Positions 21,712 through 33,323 of a DNA stretch of 64,000 nt are shown here, piece by piece. The notes beneath the pieces are model-generated. The model saw only the letters and a program-made list of their open reading frames with translations, was not told the DNA's origin and made no database searches. Made by a program: the position numbers and the translations under genes. Location: the NCBI RefSeq assembly GCF_003369915.1, contig NC_046676.1, forward strand, positions 15,420,001 to 15,484,000, in the 5' to 3' direction. Source of the DNA: Drosophila miranda. Lineage: Eukaryota > Arthropoda > Insecta > Diptera > Drosophilidae. The first letter of the stretch is position 1. Each line of letters opens with the position of its first letter.

Positions 21712-24161
21712 GGAACCTCAGGGGAGCAGCGAGCACATTCAAACATTGAAACATTAACATTAAGACAACTATTAATTTAATAAAATGTGTCAAACTATAG
21801 TTTGACAGAGTAAAAATATATTTTTCGACCGGGCAAAATTAGTTTCTACAACAAAAAATTGTCGCAAGCCAATACCAAGAGTCGGGACAGAAAAAAAAAA
21901 TATATCAAATCAAAGCAATCAAGTACAAGATCTATAAAATCCATTTTCAAGACTGCTCGTTCAGACAATGGCCAAAATGCAAAAAAATGGCTGTTATAAA
22001 TTATTTATGACGTTTTCAAAATGTCAACAGCCAAATTCGTCGCCCACCTTAGTGACATTTTGGCCAACATTTGAAAAGCAGGAAGGGGTCTGGTGGGGCT
22101 GCTGTCTTAGAGGTACATTTTTTATAATTATTTGCTTTTTTGTAATTGTTGTTGCTGAATGCAAGACTGACAGAAAGACAGACAGACAGACAGACAGGAA
22201 GGCGTGCAGTTTGGCTTAAACACAATTTAGTTGCTCGAATTAATTTCGGTTTATTGTTGTTAGTTTTGAATTGGTTGCGCTTTCAGTGCACATGGAGTTG
22301 ACATTACATTAGGTGTAGCAATGCCCATGCAAACAGAATTACAATGCAAATACCCACGAAGCAATGCGAAGCAAAACGGAAGCAGATTGCAAAGCGGAAA
22401 ACAGCTACAAAAGGCAACGGCAAAAGAGAGGGCTAGATAGAACTAGTCGATGCCTGAACAAATACCCTTTCCCTGTCCCTTATAAGTTCAGAATTGTTTC
22501 ACAGTCTGCTTCCCAGTTTTCAAGACATTTATTACTCGTACTCTTATCAAAATAAGAAGAGGTTTGAAAGGATTGAAATTTAAATATTACATATAATGGA
22601 TGCCCTTCTAAGGTGGAGGTTTTGGGTTGGGAAAACCATTTCAAATGACATCTCTACTACTTCTGTGTAGTATCGACCCTTCAGAAGGGTATTAAAACAA
22701 ACAAAAACTCAAATGCAACGGATGTTTTAATGAAATATACATACAAGCGAGTACGAAGAATAGAATGGGCTGGGTAGAGGAAAAAACAAAATAAACTGTA
22801 ATTAACTGTCGGCTCTTGAATGAACATGAATCAAAGAGGTCTGGTCTCCCTCTGGGAGGGGGAGGCCGGTCATTTATTCCGCCTGAATTTGCATTCGCAT
22901 TTGCATTAACATTTGCCAGTGAGTGCCGAGCCGGACGAAGGGTCAGGTACTGGACGGAATGCATTCAGTATCCTGCCTGGGGTCCTCTCCTCCCGGACTG
23001 CACTGCCACAATGCACTATGATTAGGGGTGGCTGAGGACGCAAGGATGCGACTCCCTGAGAGTGATAAATATTTTGCGCCTGGATGACAGCTCATAAACA
23101 TTGCCCAATGACGTCTGTGGCAGTGGCTCGAAGCGATTACATTTATTGACAATGTTCAATCAGGACGAGCGGCATCCTTGGAGTGCCTCAACTGTACTAC
23201 AAGTGACAGCTGTCGGCGAGGGATCGCAAATCCGCTGTAAGCCCTGATGATTACATTGTTTTGGACGCAGACAATAAAGAAACCAAGAAGCGACTGACAA
23301 CCCTTCCATGATTGATGACTGATGACACGCTGTCATGTCCAGTTCTAGCATTGCTTCCCGGTCCCAAGGGGGTTACAATGCCCGAAGTCAACAGCGGGGC
23401 GAGGACGCCGATTCCGATTCCGATTTCGATTCCGCTTCCTCCCATTCCTAGTGCCATTCAACAGCTTAGGGAAATTTACATACAGCCGTAACCAACATGA
23501 TGCACCCTTGAGGTGCGGCTTGGGTTTCGCTTCCACTCCGTTGTGCATAATAATGCATTTCACGGCGGGACACCACCCCGAAAAAAACCAAATGAACGGG
23601 CAAAGTGGGCGTTGTAATGTTGACACTGTAATTTACGCATTTCACCTTTTCTTTTTGGGCGCTTTAACGGATTTGCATCCAGCTTAAATGCCAAAGGGCT
23701 GAACTATGGTAATTTGATATGTACATACATATGCATGTGGAATGTGCTGGCTGCTGGCGACGGGCAAGCACTCGTACAGTTGTGCCTTCGCTGCTCTGAG
23801 ATGTTAGTGTAACAGAATTCTGTTACTAACAGCCGGAGCGGCCCAATTAAGTGTTACAACTTGCCACTTCCCACGACATTTTCTTACAATTTACCCATAA
23901 CAAATTGCCTCTTGGAATAACGAGCACCCACAAATGGAGCGTTCTCATTGAACTTCGACTTTTCTTCATTAGTCAAAGAGGCTAGACAGCTGCTCAACTC
24001 AAGTGCCGATTCCCAGATAACGAAACATTAATTTACTTTGTCATGCACTCAATTCACGAAGGTAATTGAAACTTTTTGAACAACCCGCGGATGGCAACAG
24101 CAGCCGCAACAGCTAGAGGGCGCTATGTTTATGTACTGCTTTTGCCACGCGCGTCACTCAA
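21712..24161. other. Non-coding between the 261-aa gene and tRNA-Thr copy 3
   Basis: A GACA repeat lies at 22177-22197 and a TACGAGTA octamer at 22533. A purine/pyrimidine run with alternating GATTCC units lies near 23410-23440. No exon is supported. Confidence 0.5.
22177..22197 (+). repeat. (GACA)n tetranucleotide repeat
   Basis: About five GACA units. GACA or GTCY runs can be remnants of mini-me elements, but no core sequence lies next to this one. Confidence 0.85.
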
Positions 24162-24233
24162 GCCTCTTTAGCTCAGTGGCAGAGCACTGGTCTTGTAAAC
24201 CAGGGGTCGTGAGTTCAATCCTCACAGGAGGCA
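24162..24233 (+). tRNA. tRNA:Thr-TGT: tRNA-Thr (anticodon UGU), copy 3
   Basis: The 72-nt sequence is identical to copy 1, with anticodon TGT. A T5 terminator lies at about 24260-24264. The 5' flank ends CGCGTCACTCAA, which is slightly similar to the flank of copy 1 (CCCGTCAAGCAGAG). It faces copy 4, 300 bp away. Confidence 0.96.
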
Positions 24234-24533
24234 ATTACGAAAAATTTGTACACATTTCTTTTTAATATTTTAAAATATTTAATTTTTAAATATTATATGT
24301 TAAGATAAAAAAAACTGTATGGAAAATCTGGAATGCTGTTTTTATAAATTATATTTTCCCTTCGGTCCTCAGTAGATCGACCACATATTCATATTCTACA
24401 TATAATCAAACATTCGACTAATTGAAGTGATCTTACCTTTAATTTGTAGCTTTTGAGTCGTTAATATAGATTAAATAAAAATTAAATATATCTACAAAAT
24501 ATTTGAAAAGATTCATAAAATGTAGATAATTCT

Positions 24534-24605
24534 TGCCTCCTGTGAGGATTGAACTCACGACCCCTGGTTTACAAGACCAGTGCTCTACCACTGAGCTAAA
24601 GAGGC
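24534..24605 (-). tRNA. tRNA:Thr-TGT: tRNA-Thr (anticodon UGU), copy 4
   Basis: This 72-nt copy is on the minus strand and differs from the other three by one base in the D loop (GTGGTAGAGC instead of GTGGCAGAGC). The change is compatible with a functional tRNA. A T4 terminator follows 14 nt downstream (plus-strand AAAA 24517-24520). Confidence 0.95.
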
Positions 24606-25072
24606 GAACAACCTGATCGCCCCATATAACCCAGTTCATTTGGAGGCATTTATGCTGGATGGTTATCTTATTTTTCCCCAAATTGGAGAGAACTTTTAAT
24701 CAATTCTGAAAGTGTTTTTGTGCCCTATTAATAGCTGACTAATACTCGTATTGGGGTTATTTTTTTTAGATGTTTCTAGAGTCTAGGCGGGCAATTTGTT
24801 AGTAAACAAACGAGGATCGCTCTTAGAATGCTTTCTCTCTGCGATCTCTTATTCTCTCCTCTCCCCTCCTGCTCTTTGTTTATTTGGGTTGCGTTCTCTT
24901 TGGTCTATTAATAAAAAGCCGAAATGCTGTCTCTATACCACACGTTGTCGTCGTCTCATCCCATTTTCCCGACTTTTCACATTCAGTTTGTCTACAGCTT
25001 CTGTGCCGGGAGTACTTTGATACCAAAAACTATTCAAAACTTGCATAATTTGTGACTCTAAAAACTGTCAAA
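24606..25072 (+). promoter_or_regulatory. Promoter region of the SMYD4-like gene
   Basis: A candidate initiator TTCAGTTTG lies at 24982-24990, about 90 nt before the start codon, with a CT-rich tract (24830-24880) upstream. No convincing TATA box is at the expected spacing. One TACGAGTA octamer (reverse) is at 24743. Confidence 0.45.
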
Positions 25073-27358
25073 ATGAAAACTCCACTCAGCCAGAAGATGG
25101 GCTTCTTTGCCGAATACTATCTGAAGCTCAAAGAGCAGGCCGGAGCCACCTGCGAAACGGATATATCCAAGCTATCTGGATTTAGCGAAGACGAGGAGCG
25201 CGTGGCCTATGTGGATCAGCTGGCCTGGGTGCAGGCAGGGGATGCCAACCTGCTGGTGAGACCGGAATTCGATGGCAAGAGTGCCCCCCTGGCCACGGAG
25301 ATCAAGGAACGGGCCACGGCTGCCTTCAAGGGGAAGAAATGGCTGGAGGCAATGGTGCTCTATACCAGGAGCTATATGTCATTGCCTAATGAGAATGGTG
25401 AGATGTTCCTAAAATGGTTTAAAATTAATTGTAATACATATGTGCGTGTTTCTGGTATCGAACAGTTGCTGAGATCCGTATTGTGCTGGCCAATCGGTCT
25501 GCCACTCTGTACCACATGCAGAAATATAAGTAAGGTTATAGAAAATGTGGACTTCTCCACAGGTAAGAGAATTATTCTGACTTATTTCCAGGGAGTGCCT
25601 GATCGATATCCGAAGAGCCATCGACCTGGGCTACCCCAAGGATTTGATCTACAAGCTGTACGAGCGACGCGCTCGATGCCACATGGCCCTCAAGGACTAT
25701 CCCCATACGATTGAAGCCTTCAAGTGAGCTCAAACTATCAGCTGGCCTGCTATGCCCCACTCTACCATTCACATTTACCTTTCACCTAGAAAGTGCATTA
25801 CAGCCATGGACGACTCCGCACTCACATCCGACAAGAAATCCAAACTAAATCTGGATGCCATGACTATGATCAAAATGCTGCTGCAAGATCCTCGCACGGC
25901 TAAGCAGGCGGCCAAGCAACAGAAGCAGAAGATCACCCTCGACCAGGCTACAGCTCTGCCGGCGGAGAAGGAGTATGTGAGTCCCCTGGTGAGGATTGAT
26001 CGCAGCCCGCAGGAGGGACGCTTTGCCCGGGCCGCTGCGGATGTGAAGGCCGGCGAGGAGCTGCTCGTCGAGCGGCCGTTTGTGTCCGTCCTACTGGAGA
26101 AATTCGCCAAGAGCCATTGCGAGAACTGCTTTGTGCGGTGAGATGGTTGGAGAAGCTAATAGAGATCTTCTGATTACATGTATTCCCCTCCAGGAGTGTG
26201 GTTCCTGTGGCTTGTCCTCGCTGTGCCGATGTCATATACTGCTCGGAACAGTGTCGGGACGAAGCTGCCAAGAAGTACCATAAATATGAGTGTGGCATCG
26301 TGCCCACCATTTGGCGATCGGGTGCCTCCATCAACAATCACATTGCGCTGAGGATCTTTGCCAGCAAGCCCATGGAATACTTTCTGCAATTGAAGCCCAC
26401 TATTGATAAGGAACTCTCGCCAGAGGAGCTGCTAAGGTGAGTCCAATGTGCATTTAACAACGGACTTAAATTCGAAAGCCTTCTCAGTCTCCCCAAGGAC
26501 GATTTCCGGCGCGTGGCCCAGCTGGAACGGCATCAGAACAAGCGCCCGCCGTCGAACTTCTTCCAGCACGTTCTGATGGCCCGATTCCTGACCAAGTGCC
26601 TGCAGGCTTCTGGCTACTTTGGCCCCGAACCCAAGCCGGATCAGGTTCTGGCCATTTGCTCACTGGTGCTGCGCAGTCTGCAGTTCATCCAATTCAACAC
26701 CCACGAGGTGGCGGAACTGCACAAGTTCAGCTCGACGGGCAGGGAGAAATCCATCTTCATTGGCGGCGCCATCTATCCAACTTTGGCCCTGTTCAATCAT
26801 TCGTGCGATCCCGGAGTCGTGCGCTACTTCCGGGGCACCACGATCCACATCAATAGTGTGCGGCCCATCGAGGCAGGCCTCCCCATTAACGAGAACTACG
26901 GACCGATCTACACGCAGGATAAGCGTGAGGAGCGCCAGGCCAAGATGAAGGAGTTGTACTGGTTCGAGTGCTGCTGCGATGCTTGCATCGACAACTGGCC
27001 CCTGTTCGAGGACCTGCCCCGGGACGTGATCCGTTTCCGCTGCGAGGCACCTAACAATTGTGCGGCCGTAATCGAGGTGCCCCCCAGCTGCAATGACTTT
27101 ATGGTCAAGTGCGTGACCTGCGGTGAGGTGACCAATATCCTGAAGGGACTCAAGGTAATGCAGGACACGGAAATGATGACACGCACAGGCAAACGGCTCT
27201 ACGAGACCGGGGACTATGCCAAGGCGCTGCAAAAGTTCATCGACCTAATCCGAATCATGTACGATGTGCTGGCCCCACCGTTCCCCGATTTCTGTGAGAG
27301 CCAGCAGCATCTGAAGGACTGCTTCCTCAACCTAGGCAATGTGTACAATCTGGATTGA
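25073..27358 (+). CDS. SMYD4-type MYND/SET protein-lysine methyltransferase-like protein, 660 aa
   Basis: Exons 25073-25397, 25466-25529, 25592-25723, 25790-26137, 26194-26436 and 26488-27358 sum to 1983 nt. An N-terminal TPR region (about aa 75-210) contains ATAAFKGKKWLEAMVLYTRS and ERRARCHMALKDYPHTIEAF. The split SET domain starts near aa 245 and is interrupted by a MYND zinc finger (aa 284-325; CENC, CPRC, YCSEQC, then H and C in YHKYECG). The SET core has NHSCDP (about aa 474-479) and the NENYGP motif, followed by post-SET cysteines CCCDAC. A C-terminal TPR-like segment follows. These features match SMYD4, which in animals methylates protein lysines or acts with co-chaperones in heart and muscle. 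The second SET signature reads LPINENYG, close to consensus, so activity is plausible. The start ATG has a good context (CAAAATGA). It is tail-to-tail with the mucin-like gene. Confidence 0.93.
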
Positions 27359-27467
27359 TTCGAAGCTGCTGCCCCTCAATTACTTTGATTACTATTTCTG
27401 TTCGAAATGTTTATTACAAACGTGTTTTACTCGAAATGTTACAGCAGATGTTTCCTTAGGGTTTCCC

Positions 27468-28248
27468 CTAGTAGTAGCCACAGCGCCCACGATGGATTTT
27501 ACTGCACCCGGCCACATTGCGGTGGGCGAAGTAGCAGCAGCGATAGCAGCTTATCGTCGACCGCCAGCCCCAAGCTGCAAATTGAAACGCAAACAGAGTG
27601 AAAAAATGACCTCAAACCCACTCTCTCTCAATATTTAATCTGGACAAGATACTTACGTCCACATCCCCCGTTCCGATAGCCGTAATCCCTCTGATCTCTC
27701 AGATAGCATCTCTCAGCCGGCTCGTTCAAGATCCAAGGATTTTTGGTGGTGGAAGTAGGTCGATTGCTGATTGTGGGTGGTGCGTATGGTGGTATATAAG
27801 TCGGAGGATGTGCTTCTGTAGTCGTTGTTGTTTTAGGAGCTTCTGTAGTCGTTGTTGTTTTGGGAGCTTCTGTTGTCGTTGTGGTTTTAGGAGCTTCTGA
27901 TGTCGTTGTGGTTCTGGGAGCTTCTGTTGTCGTTGTTGTGATCTGATCATTTTTTGTGGTTGTAGGTTCTTCTGTGGATCCTGCACTCATAGCATTTTCA
28001 GTGGATGCTGGAGTCGCAGCTTCTTCTGGGGATCCTGCACTCGTAGCTTCTTCTGTGGGTGCTGCAGTCGTATCATCTCCTGTAGGACTGGGCGTCGTAG
28101 GTTCTTCTGTGACTACTCCAGTCGTACCTTCTTCAGTGGGCCGTGGAAAATCCACTGGGAACTCGGGCCTTATATCCTGTGCATGAGCACCAGCTAAGAG
28201 CACCAGCAGAAGCCCCAGCGAAACCGGAAATTCAAGCGTCAACTGCAT
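27468..28248 (-). CDS. Secreted Thr-rich mucin-like protein with Cys-rich tail, 232 aa
   Basis: Exons 28248-27657 and 27574-27468 sum to 699 nt. A signal peptide (LGLLLVLLAGAHA, cleavage near aa 23) is followed by a Thr/Ser/Pro/Glu-rich region of about 130 aa. This includes near-tandem units of the type APKTTTTTE (four or five, about aa 110-150), a likely heavily O-glycosylated stretch. Splicing adds a C-terminal domain that a single-frame reading misses: CYLRDQRDYGYRNGGCGPWG, then ISCYRCCYFAHRNVAGC and ending GRCGYY, with seven cysteines in 50 residues. This fits a small extracellular disulfide-bonded module. Expression in gut, glands or cuticle is a guess. The poly(A) signal AATAAA (plus TTTATT 27410-27415) lies about 55 nt past the stop. 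I recognise no orthologue. Confidence 0.85.
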
Positions 28249-30055
28249 TTGAGCGCGTTGTGTTGTCGTGAGCTGATTGCATTCAACTGAAACTGATCGT
28301 CAGACCCTCTGAGCTAAGGTAGCTTCAGTCGGAGCTTGCTTGGCCCTCCGTAATGAGTAGACAACAGCGAAAATTACGAGTGCTGAGGGCAGCTCGAGTC
28401 GCTGATAAGAGAACACTGCCAGGCGCAACGGGCAATTAGGATGACGAGCACTTTGACCCATTTAATGAAACTTGAATGCTTATTGAATGCCACTTGTATA
28501 GAACGGATGTGATTCAGAAGTACCTCACACGTGGGTGGTATCTGGTGACGCATGTCACGCATCTATTTCTTTCAGTGTAGCCTGGCAATTGCTTATCAGA
28601 ACTTGAGGTGAAATTGACAATTGTGAAGCGCACAAATTGCTTGCGGGTGGCTGAGCACGCGTGCGCAACCCACCTTGTAACACTTTGGTGTTCGTTTTAA
28701 TCGTTTTCGTTTTCGCTGGCACTGTAACCCGCATAAAGTCAATCAAGGGAACAGACGAGATGTCGATGCCGATGTCGATGGAGGCGAGCGATGACGTACA
28801 AAGCTTTTGCTATTGACTCAATACTAGCAATGCCAAGGGAATTCGGTAATGCATTAGTCAATAAACAGATTTGCTTCTCCATAACCAGTAAAACCATAAC
28901 TTTTTGTGAACTGAACTTGCTTACGCCAGAATAAATAAGCAGGGCTTGGGGAAACCCAGCAGCTTGGTGATAAGATTGGATGATATGGATCATTTTGAAA
29001 ATATTCATCGATTTCCGTCATTGCAAGTGGGAGAACCCCAGACTAAAACTTAAAAATAATAAGGAGTGATGATTCTCACGATGAAATCGTCTCAATACAT
29101 TAATATATTCTATTCGAGTGGTTACTGTAAGAACAAACAACCGATTCCAATTGATAATCGAGATTCCCCTGAATGGCAAAAAACCAAACATCTATACCTC
29201 TAGACCGTATACAAAAACAGCAAAAACTCCATTACAAAAATGGTTACATTTATTCGAAAGTGTTACCGCGTACAAAGTCGCGTTGGGTTTAGCTAGATCT
29301 TCCAAATATATTGGGAATATCAGGAATTCACTGGGGCACATCATGCCGTTGATATTGCATTTGAAATTACATTTAGTTTGTTCTGGTCCGATTTACATTC
29401 GGTATTCGTTTATCAAATAAATTACATTTTGAAGTAATTTATAATAGCTGTCATTTCAGTATACTCAAACTACTCGTTCAACGGGAAACGTTCTAATTGG
29501 CCACACCAGAAGAATAATTAAGAACTATGCGATCGGGACGTTGTGTCAGATCGGTAGATATTGGTTGTATATAGCTCGTATTCGAGACCTTATTTTCGGT
29601 GGCGGAGGGGCATGACAAATATTCGAAACAAACTTGATCACCAAATTTTGTTATTATCCTGTCTCTTAGAACTATGTATTTCTTAGTACTAGCTTTTTAC
29701 TAATTGCATTTAACACAATGGAGTGAAGAGAGATAATTAGCTCTAACAATAGCAAACAACACTGACTTATTTACAATATATTACGTTGCGTTGCTTTGCG
29801 TTACGTTGTGTTGCTTCCCAAAAGCCCCAAAATTTAGGTAACTACAAGCTATGTATACATGGCGGAGACTCTTTTGATTTGATTCTGTTTGTCATGCAGC
29901 AGGGCTGCCTGCTCAAGGAGATTCCATAGTTACGACTTAACTAATTGGTCAAACAAAATAAAAAATACACATAGGACTACTTTTTGGTATTGCAAGCACA
30001 CGTAACTGGGTGTGTAGGTTATGATGCGGTTGGTGTTGGTTGGTTTTTAGCGTCG
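28249..30055. other. Non-coding between the mucin-like gene and Mgat1
   Basis: The promoter of the mucin-like gene lies at about 28260-28320 (candidate initiator TCAGTT on minus). The rest includes the Mgat1 3' UTR near 29900-30055 and a short GCGTTGCTTTGCGTTACGTT repeat at about 29785-29810. No exon is supported. Confidence 0.5.
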
Positions 30056-31723
30056 TTAGCTCCACGAGAGATCATAGCCCTTCCAGTTGGCATTGGGTGC
30101 GAGGTGCACGCGTCGTTTGTTGTAGAAAAAGGAAACGATGCCGTGATAAGCAGTGCGTGGCACCCCGCTCTACAAGGAAAGAGAAATCGTTATTAGGGGA
30201 ATGATCGACCGATCGACTCACCTTGAAGTCATCCATGAGGCCCAGCATCTTGGTTATTCGCTTGTATTGCTCCCGCGTGGTGTATTGGATGCGGACTGGT
30301 CCCTCGGCTGCTATCAGGTTGCGACGCAGCTCATCGTACGTGACGATGGGATACGTATAGACACTCTGCACAAAGGTCTTATCATAGTTATCCTAAAAGA
30401 GAAGCGAGTTACTATGGCGGTCAGAGAGATAACAATTTACAAACCTTTAGCAAATGGCTCATATTGAGTTTTGTGAACTGCACAAAGTCCTCGCTGAGCT
30501 TAATGTGTTTCAGATACTTATCAAAGAACAACCCACTAAAAAGAGAACAAAGAGAAATCAGCCATTGCGGACCGTTTTCCACAATTGTACCGCTTATCTC
30601 TTACTTCGATACGCCTATTTTTCCAAAAGTGCGAGTTCTAGATATCTCCGGTCTGATGCACACGCGATGCTTCCGCTGGGCCGGATGACGTATCCAATCA
30701 TCCCAGAAGCTAGAACAGTTTAGAAGCAATTAGCAATTGGCTGGTGAAGGTATAATTGGTCGACTCACGATTTGGGCCATTTAACTGAAAGCTCGCTCCA
30801 CAGCTCTTTGGTGAGCATCCAGCCGAGGCCGGGGAAGAAATCGGTGCGATATAGCAAGTCTGGTTTCGAGGCGTCCACAACAGCAGCCTTGCCATTGTCA
30901 TTCCAAGCGGAGACGCACCACAGACTGGGATCCTGTTTGAGCAATTTGTGTGTGCCTAGGAAATATTCAAAGAAATCTGGCGCCACGTTCAAGTCATCCT
31001 CCACAATGATGGCGAAATCGAAACCAACTTTAAAAGTCGTGTTCAGAGCCCAGCCATAGTGTCGGGCTATCTTATAGTAGCCTTTAAACTTCTTCTCCTT
31101 GGGCAGGACTTTGATGTCGCTCTGGTCCGGCTGCTCAATGAGGGTGACTTGATTGCCGAAGGATTGGATAACCCCCTTGGTATTCTCATCGCCACAATCC
31201 TGCAATTTCCAAGAAAAACGATAACAATGGTTGCCTGCTCAAGTTATGTTTATGTTTGCCTGCTTACCTGGGACACAATAATGGGAAATTGGTCCATGCT
31301 GGGACGATATTGAATCAGATTATCGATGCACTTCTTGACCGAAACCCGATTGCAGGCAAAAACCAGCACGGGAAAGACAGGTTCGCCATTGCCCATATAT
31401 GTTCTCGTTGGTATCGGCGCCGGGGTTTGTTTTGCCACAGGTTGATCCAGCATCTCCCCGGAGATCTCGGCAGCCACTATGCTAATCTGGGGCGTCGAGA
31501 CCGTCTGTGCTTGGTCATACTTGGTTTTGACCAACTGGAAGAGGTTCTTGGCCATGTCGTGACTTTTCTTGTTCGCATCTCTCGCCTCGACGTTGAGACG
31601 GTACATCTGATGCGCTTGAGTCCTGCTCAAATTTACTCCGGTGTTGCGGAGCAGTAGGTAGTAGGTGGCGTAGGTCCACGTAATCAGAAAACCAACTATA
31701 AGCAGCACCTTACGCGATCGCAT
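30056..31723 (-). CDS. Mgat1: Alpha-1,3-mannosyl-glycoprotein 2-beta-N-acetylglucosaminyltransferase (GnT-I), 455 aa
   Basis: Exons 31723-31268, 31199-30769, 30709-30605, 30535-30445, 30392-30222 and 30169-30056 sum to 1368 nt. This is a Golgi type II membrane enzyme that adds the first GlcNAc to Man5GlcNAc2, opening the route to paucimannose and complex N-glycans. The cytoplasmic MRSRK is followed by one membrane anchor ([20 protein letters not shown]). A variable stem runs to about aa 105, and the GT13 catalytic domain starts at [10 protein letters not shown]. The metal/UDP motif is [45 protein letters not shown] and the C-terminal Trp-rich end also match the family. The start is the ATG of MRSRK; an apparent upstream frame begins at GTG and is not used. 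Its upstream region is shared with the divergent TRMO gene. Confidence 0.96.
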
Positions 31724-33323
31724 CTTTGGGGGGTTTGGTGGGTGGGCGTTCACTGCACTCCTTGTCTACTGTGCCATTGGCATTAAACTGACGGTCGTCA
31801 CGCGTTTCGCTTTGCTGTTTAATCGGTGGGTATGGAAGCCCTATGTAGCGGTTGTTTTCGGATTGGTTGAGCCCTCCTTGTTGAGCAGCTGTGTCTAAAC
31901 AGCGTGTCCAGCATCGGACATTAGCATCTGGCACTGTGCAAGCTGGCTACATTTAATGGCAGACTCATTGCTAACGCCGTGAACTGTCCGCCAGGCTGGC
32001 AAAGGTATAATTTATTTTGCCAAATCGAATCGCGGAGTTTACACGTTGTCAGGTGTCACCAGAATTTTATACAGCTCTCACTCCGTTGTTGGAATCAAAT
32101 TTCTTGTCTGGTTGCCTTTGGTTTCTGGAGCTGGACGTGCTCGCCTCCTACAATTGACAGGTGTTGTGACTGGAATTTCTCGGTTCGCATAGTAAACGGT
32201 AAACAAAAATAAACAAACGTCTCAAATAGTGAATGTGAATGTGCTTAGGAGTATTTGAATGGGATATAAAAAGAGGTATGGACAACGGACAAAACGGCCC
32301 TGAAAATGGGCCAAATCCGCCCCATTTACTAATATACCTTGAAAACAAAATCGGCTGTTCACTAAAATACGGCGAGGTGAGGTTCATACGAGTCTTTTAG
32401 TTTTCATTGGCTGTTTTTTTCTGTTGTCCATACCCCTTTTAATAGACCACTCAAAATGACGACTCATTATTTCGCTGCAAGCTAGGGCTGGAGAAACATC
32501 GACGTTGGCAATTGTACCATCGATACCATTAATAATATCGATACCAATAATTGGATGTAACTTCAAAATCCAATTTCATCAATCTATTATCAAAGATATA
32601 TTTAAGATATATCCATAAGCAGGCTTTTTAAATTTTCGCTCACAAATCGTACTTAGTACGTGTATCATTTATTCCAATAGTTTGCATGTAAATTATTTGG
32701 CACATTCACTTTCAAACAATTTCTACTTGGCGCGCACCTGTCGTACCCAGTCGATAGTATCGATAGCCGAACTTGAATCGGGTAAGGCTCTCTTTGAACC
32801 GTTAGGCAACAGTGAGTCCCATTCCATACTTTCAAATTATCTATTTTATTTACTGTACTTGGATCGAAATATGGTGAATCTCTATCCTCTTTCGTATTTG
32901 TGTTTAATCTATTTCGCTAAAACCTTTTGTTAGACAAGATCCAATAAAAGCAAGTAATTAGAGTAAGCCAGTTAAGTAGAAAATTGATTCATCAATCGTA
33001 TAAAATTATGTGGGCATCGCTAAGTGTTCTATCTAGCTAGTAATATTCCACGGAATATCAAAATCGAGGAATATGTATAATAGAACTTGATTTCGTCAGT
33101 ATATTTACGGTATATTTTTAAAATGAGTTGGTATATTTTGTTATATTTCTAAGGGTCGGACGGTATATTTTAACGATAAATCCGCGGTCACACTGGATGT
33201 AACTATAAAATCCGGGAGGTAAATAAAAAATATATATTATTACAGCCTCAATCGCTGTATTTGCGAATTATTCAGACTTAAACGTTGGTCGCTGGTGCAG
33301 TCGGTGCTGCAGTGCGAAGAACC
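31724..33323. promoter_or_regulatory. Divergent promoter region between Mgat1 and TRMO
   Basis: DRE elements (TATCGATA) occur at 32536-32543 and 32758-32765, with a partial ATCGATA at 32519-32525. The core motif GGTCACACT (Ohler motif 1) lies at 33186-33194, about 130 nt before the TRMO start codon. These are hallmarks of TATA-less housekeeping promoters in flies. Four copies of GTATATTT precede the motif at 33099, 33110, 33131 and 33163. No coding exon is seen in the interval. Confidence 0.7.
33099..33194 (+). repeat. GTATATTT repeats plus GGTCACACT promoter block
   Basis: GTATATTT occurs four times within 72 nt (33099, 33110, 33131, 33163) with a TTATATTT variant at 33141. It is followed by AACGATAAATCCGC and GGTCACACT. 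From memory, a very similar block sits in front of several other fly genes, so this may be a dispersed promoter-linked repeat. Confidence 0.55.

Noticed and set aside
21596-21793. Minus-strand frame starting like a signal peptide (FIKLIVVLMLMFQCLNVLAA)
   Set aside because: It overlaps the first exon of the 261-aa gene in another frame, has no ATG at its apparent start, and runs into a stop once the exon is spliced.
24162-24605. Facing tRNA pair as terminal inverted repeats of a mobile element
   Set aside because: The homology stops exactly at the tRNA ends; flanks share nothing and there is no target-site duplication.
27956-28186. Plus-strand frame rich in Val/Ser (76 aa)
   Set aside because: It is the antisense shadow of the Thr-rich repeat region of the mucin-like gene.
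29460-29620. Possible transposon end (ACTCGTTCAACGGG resembling a mini-me tail)
   Set aside because: The match is short, with no GTCY run, core or TA tract next to it.
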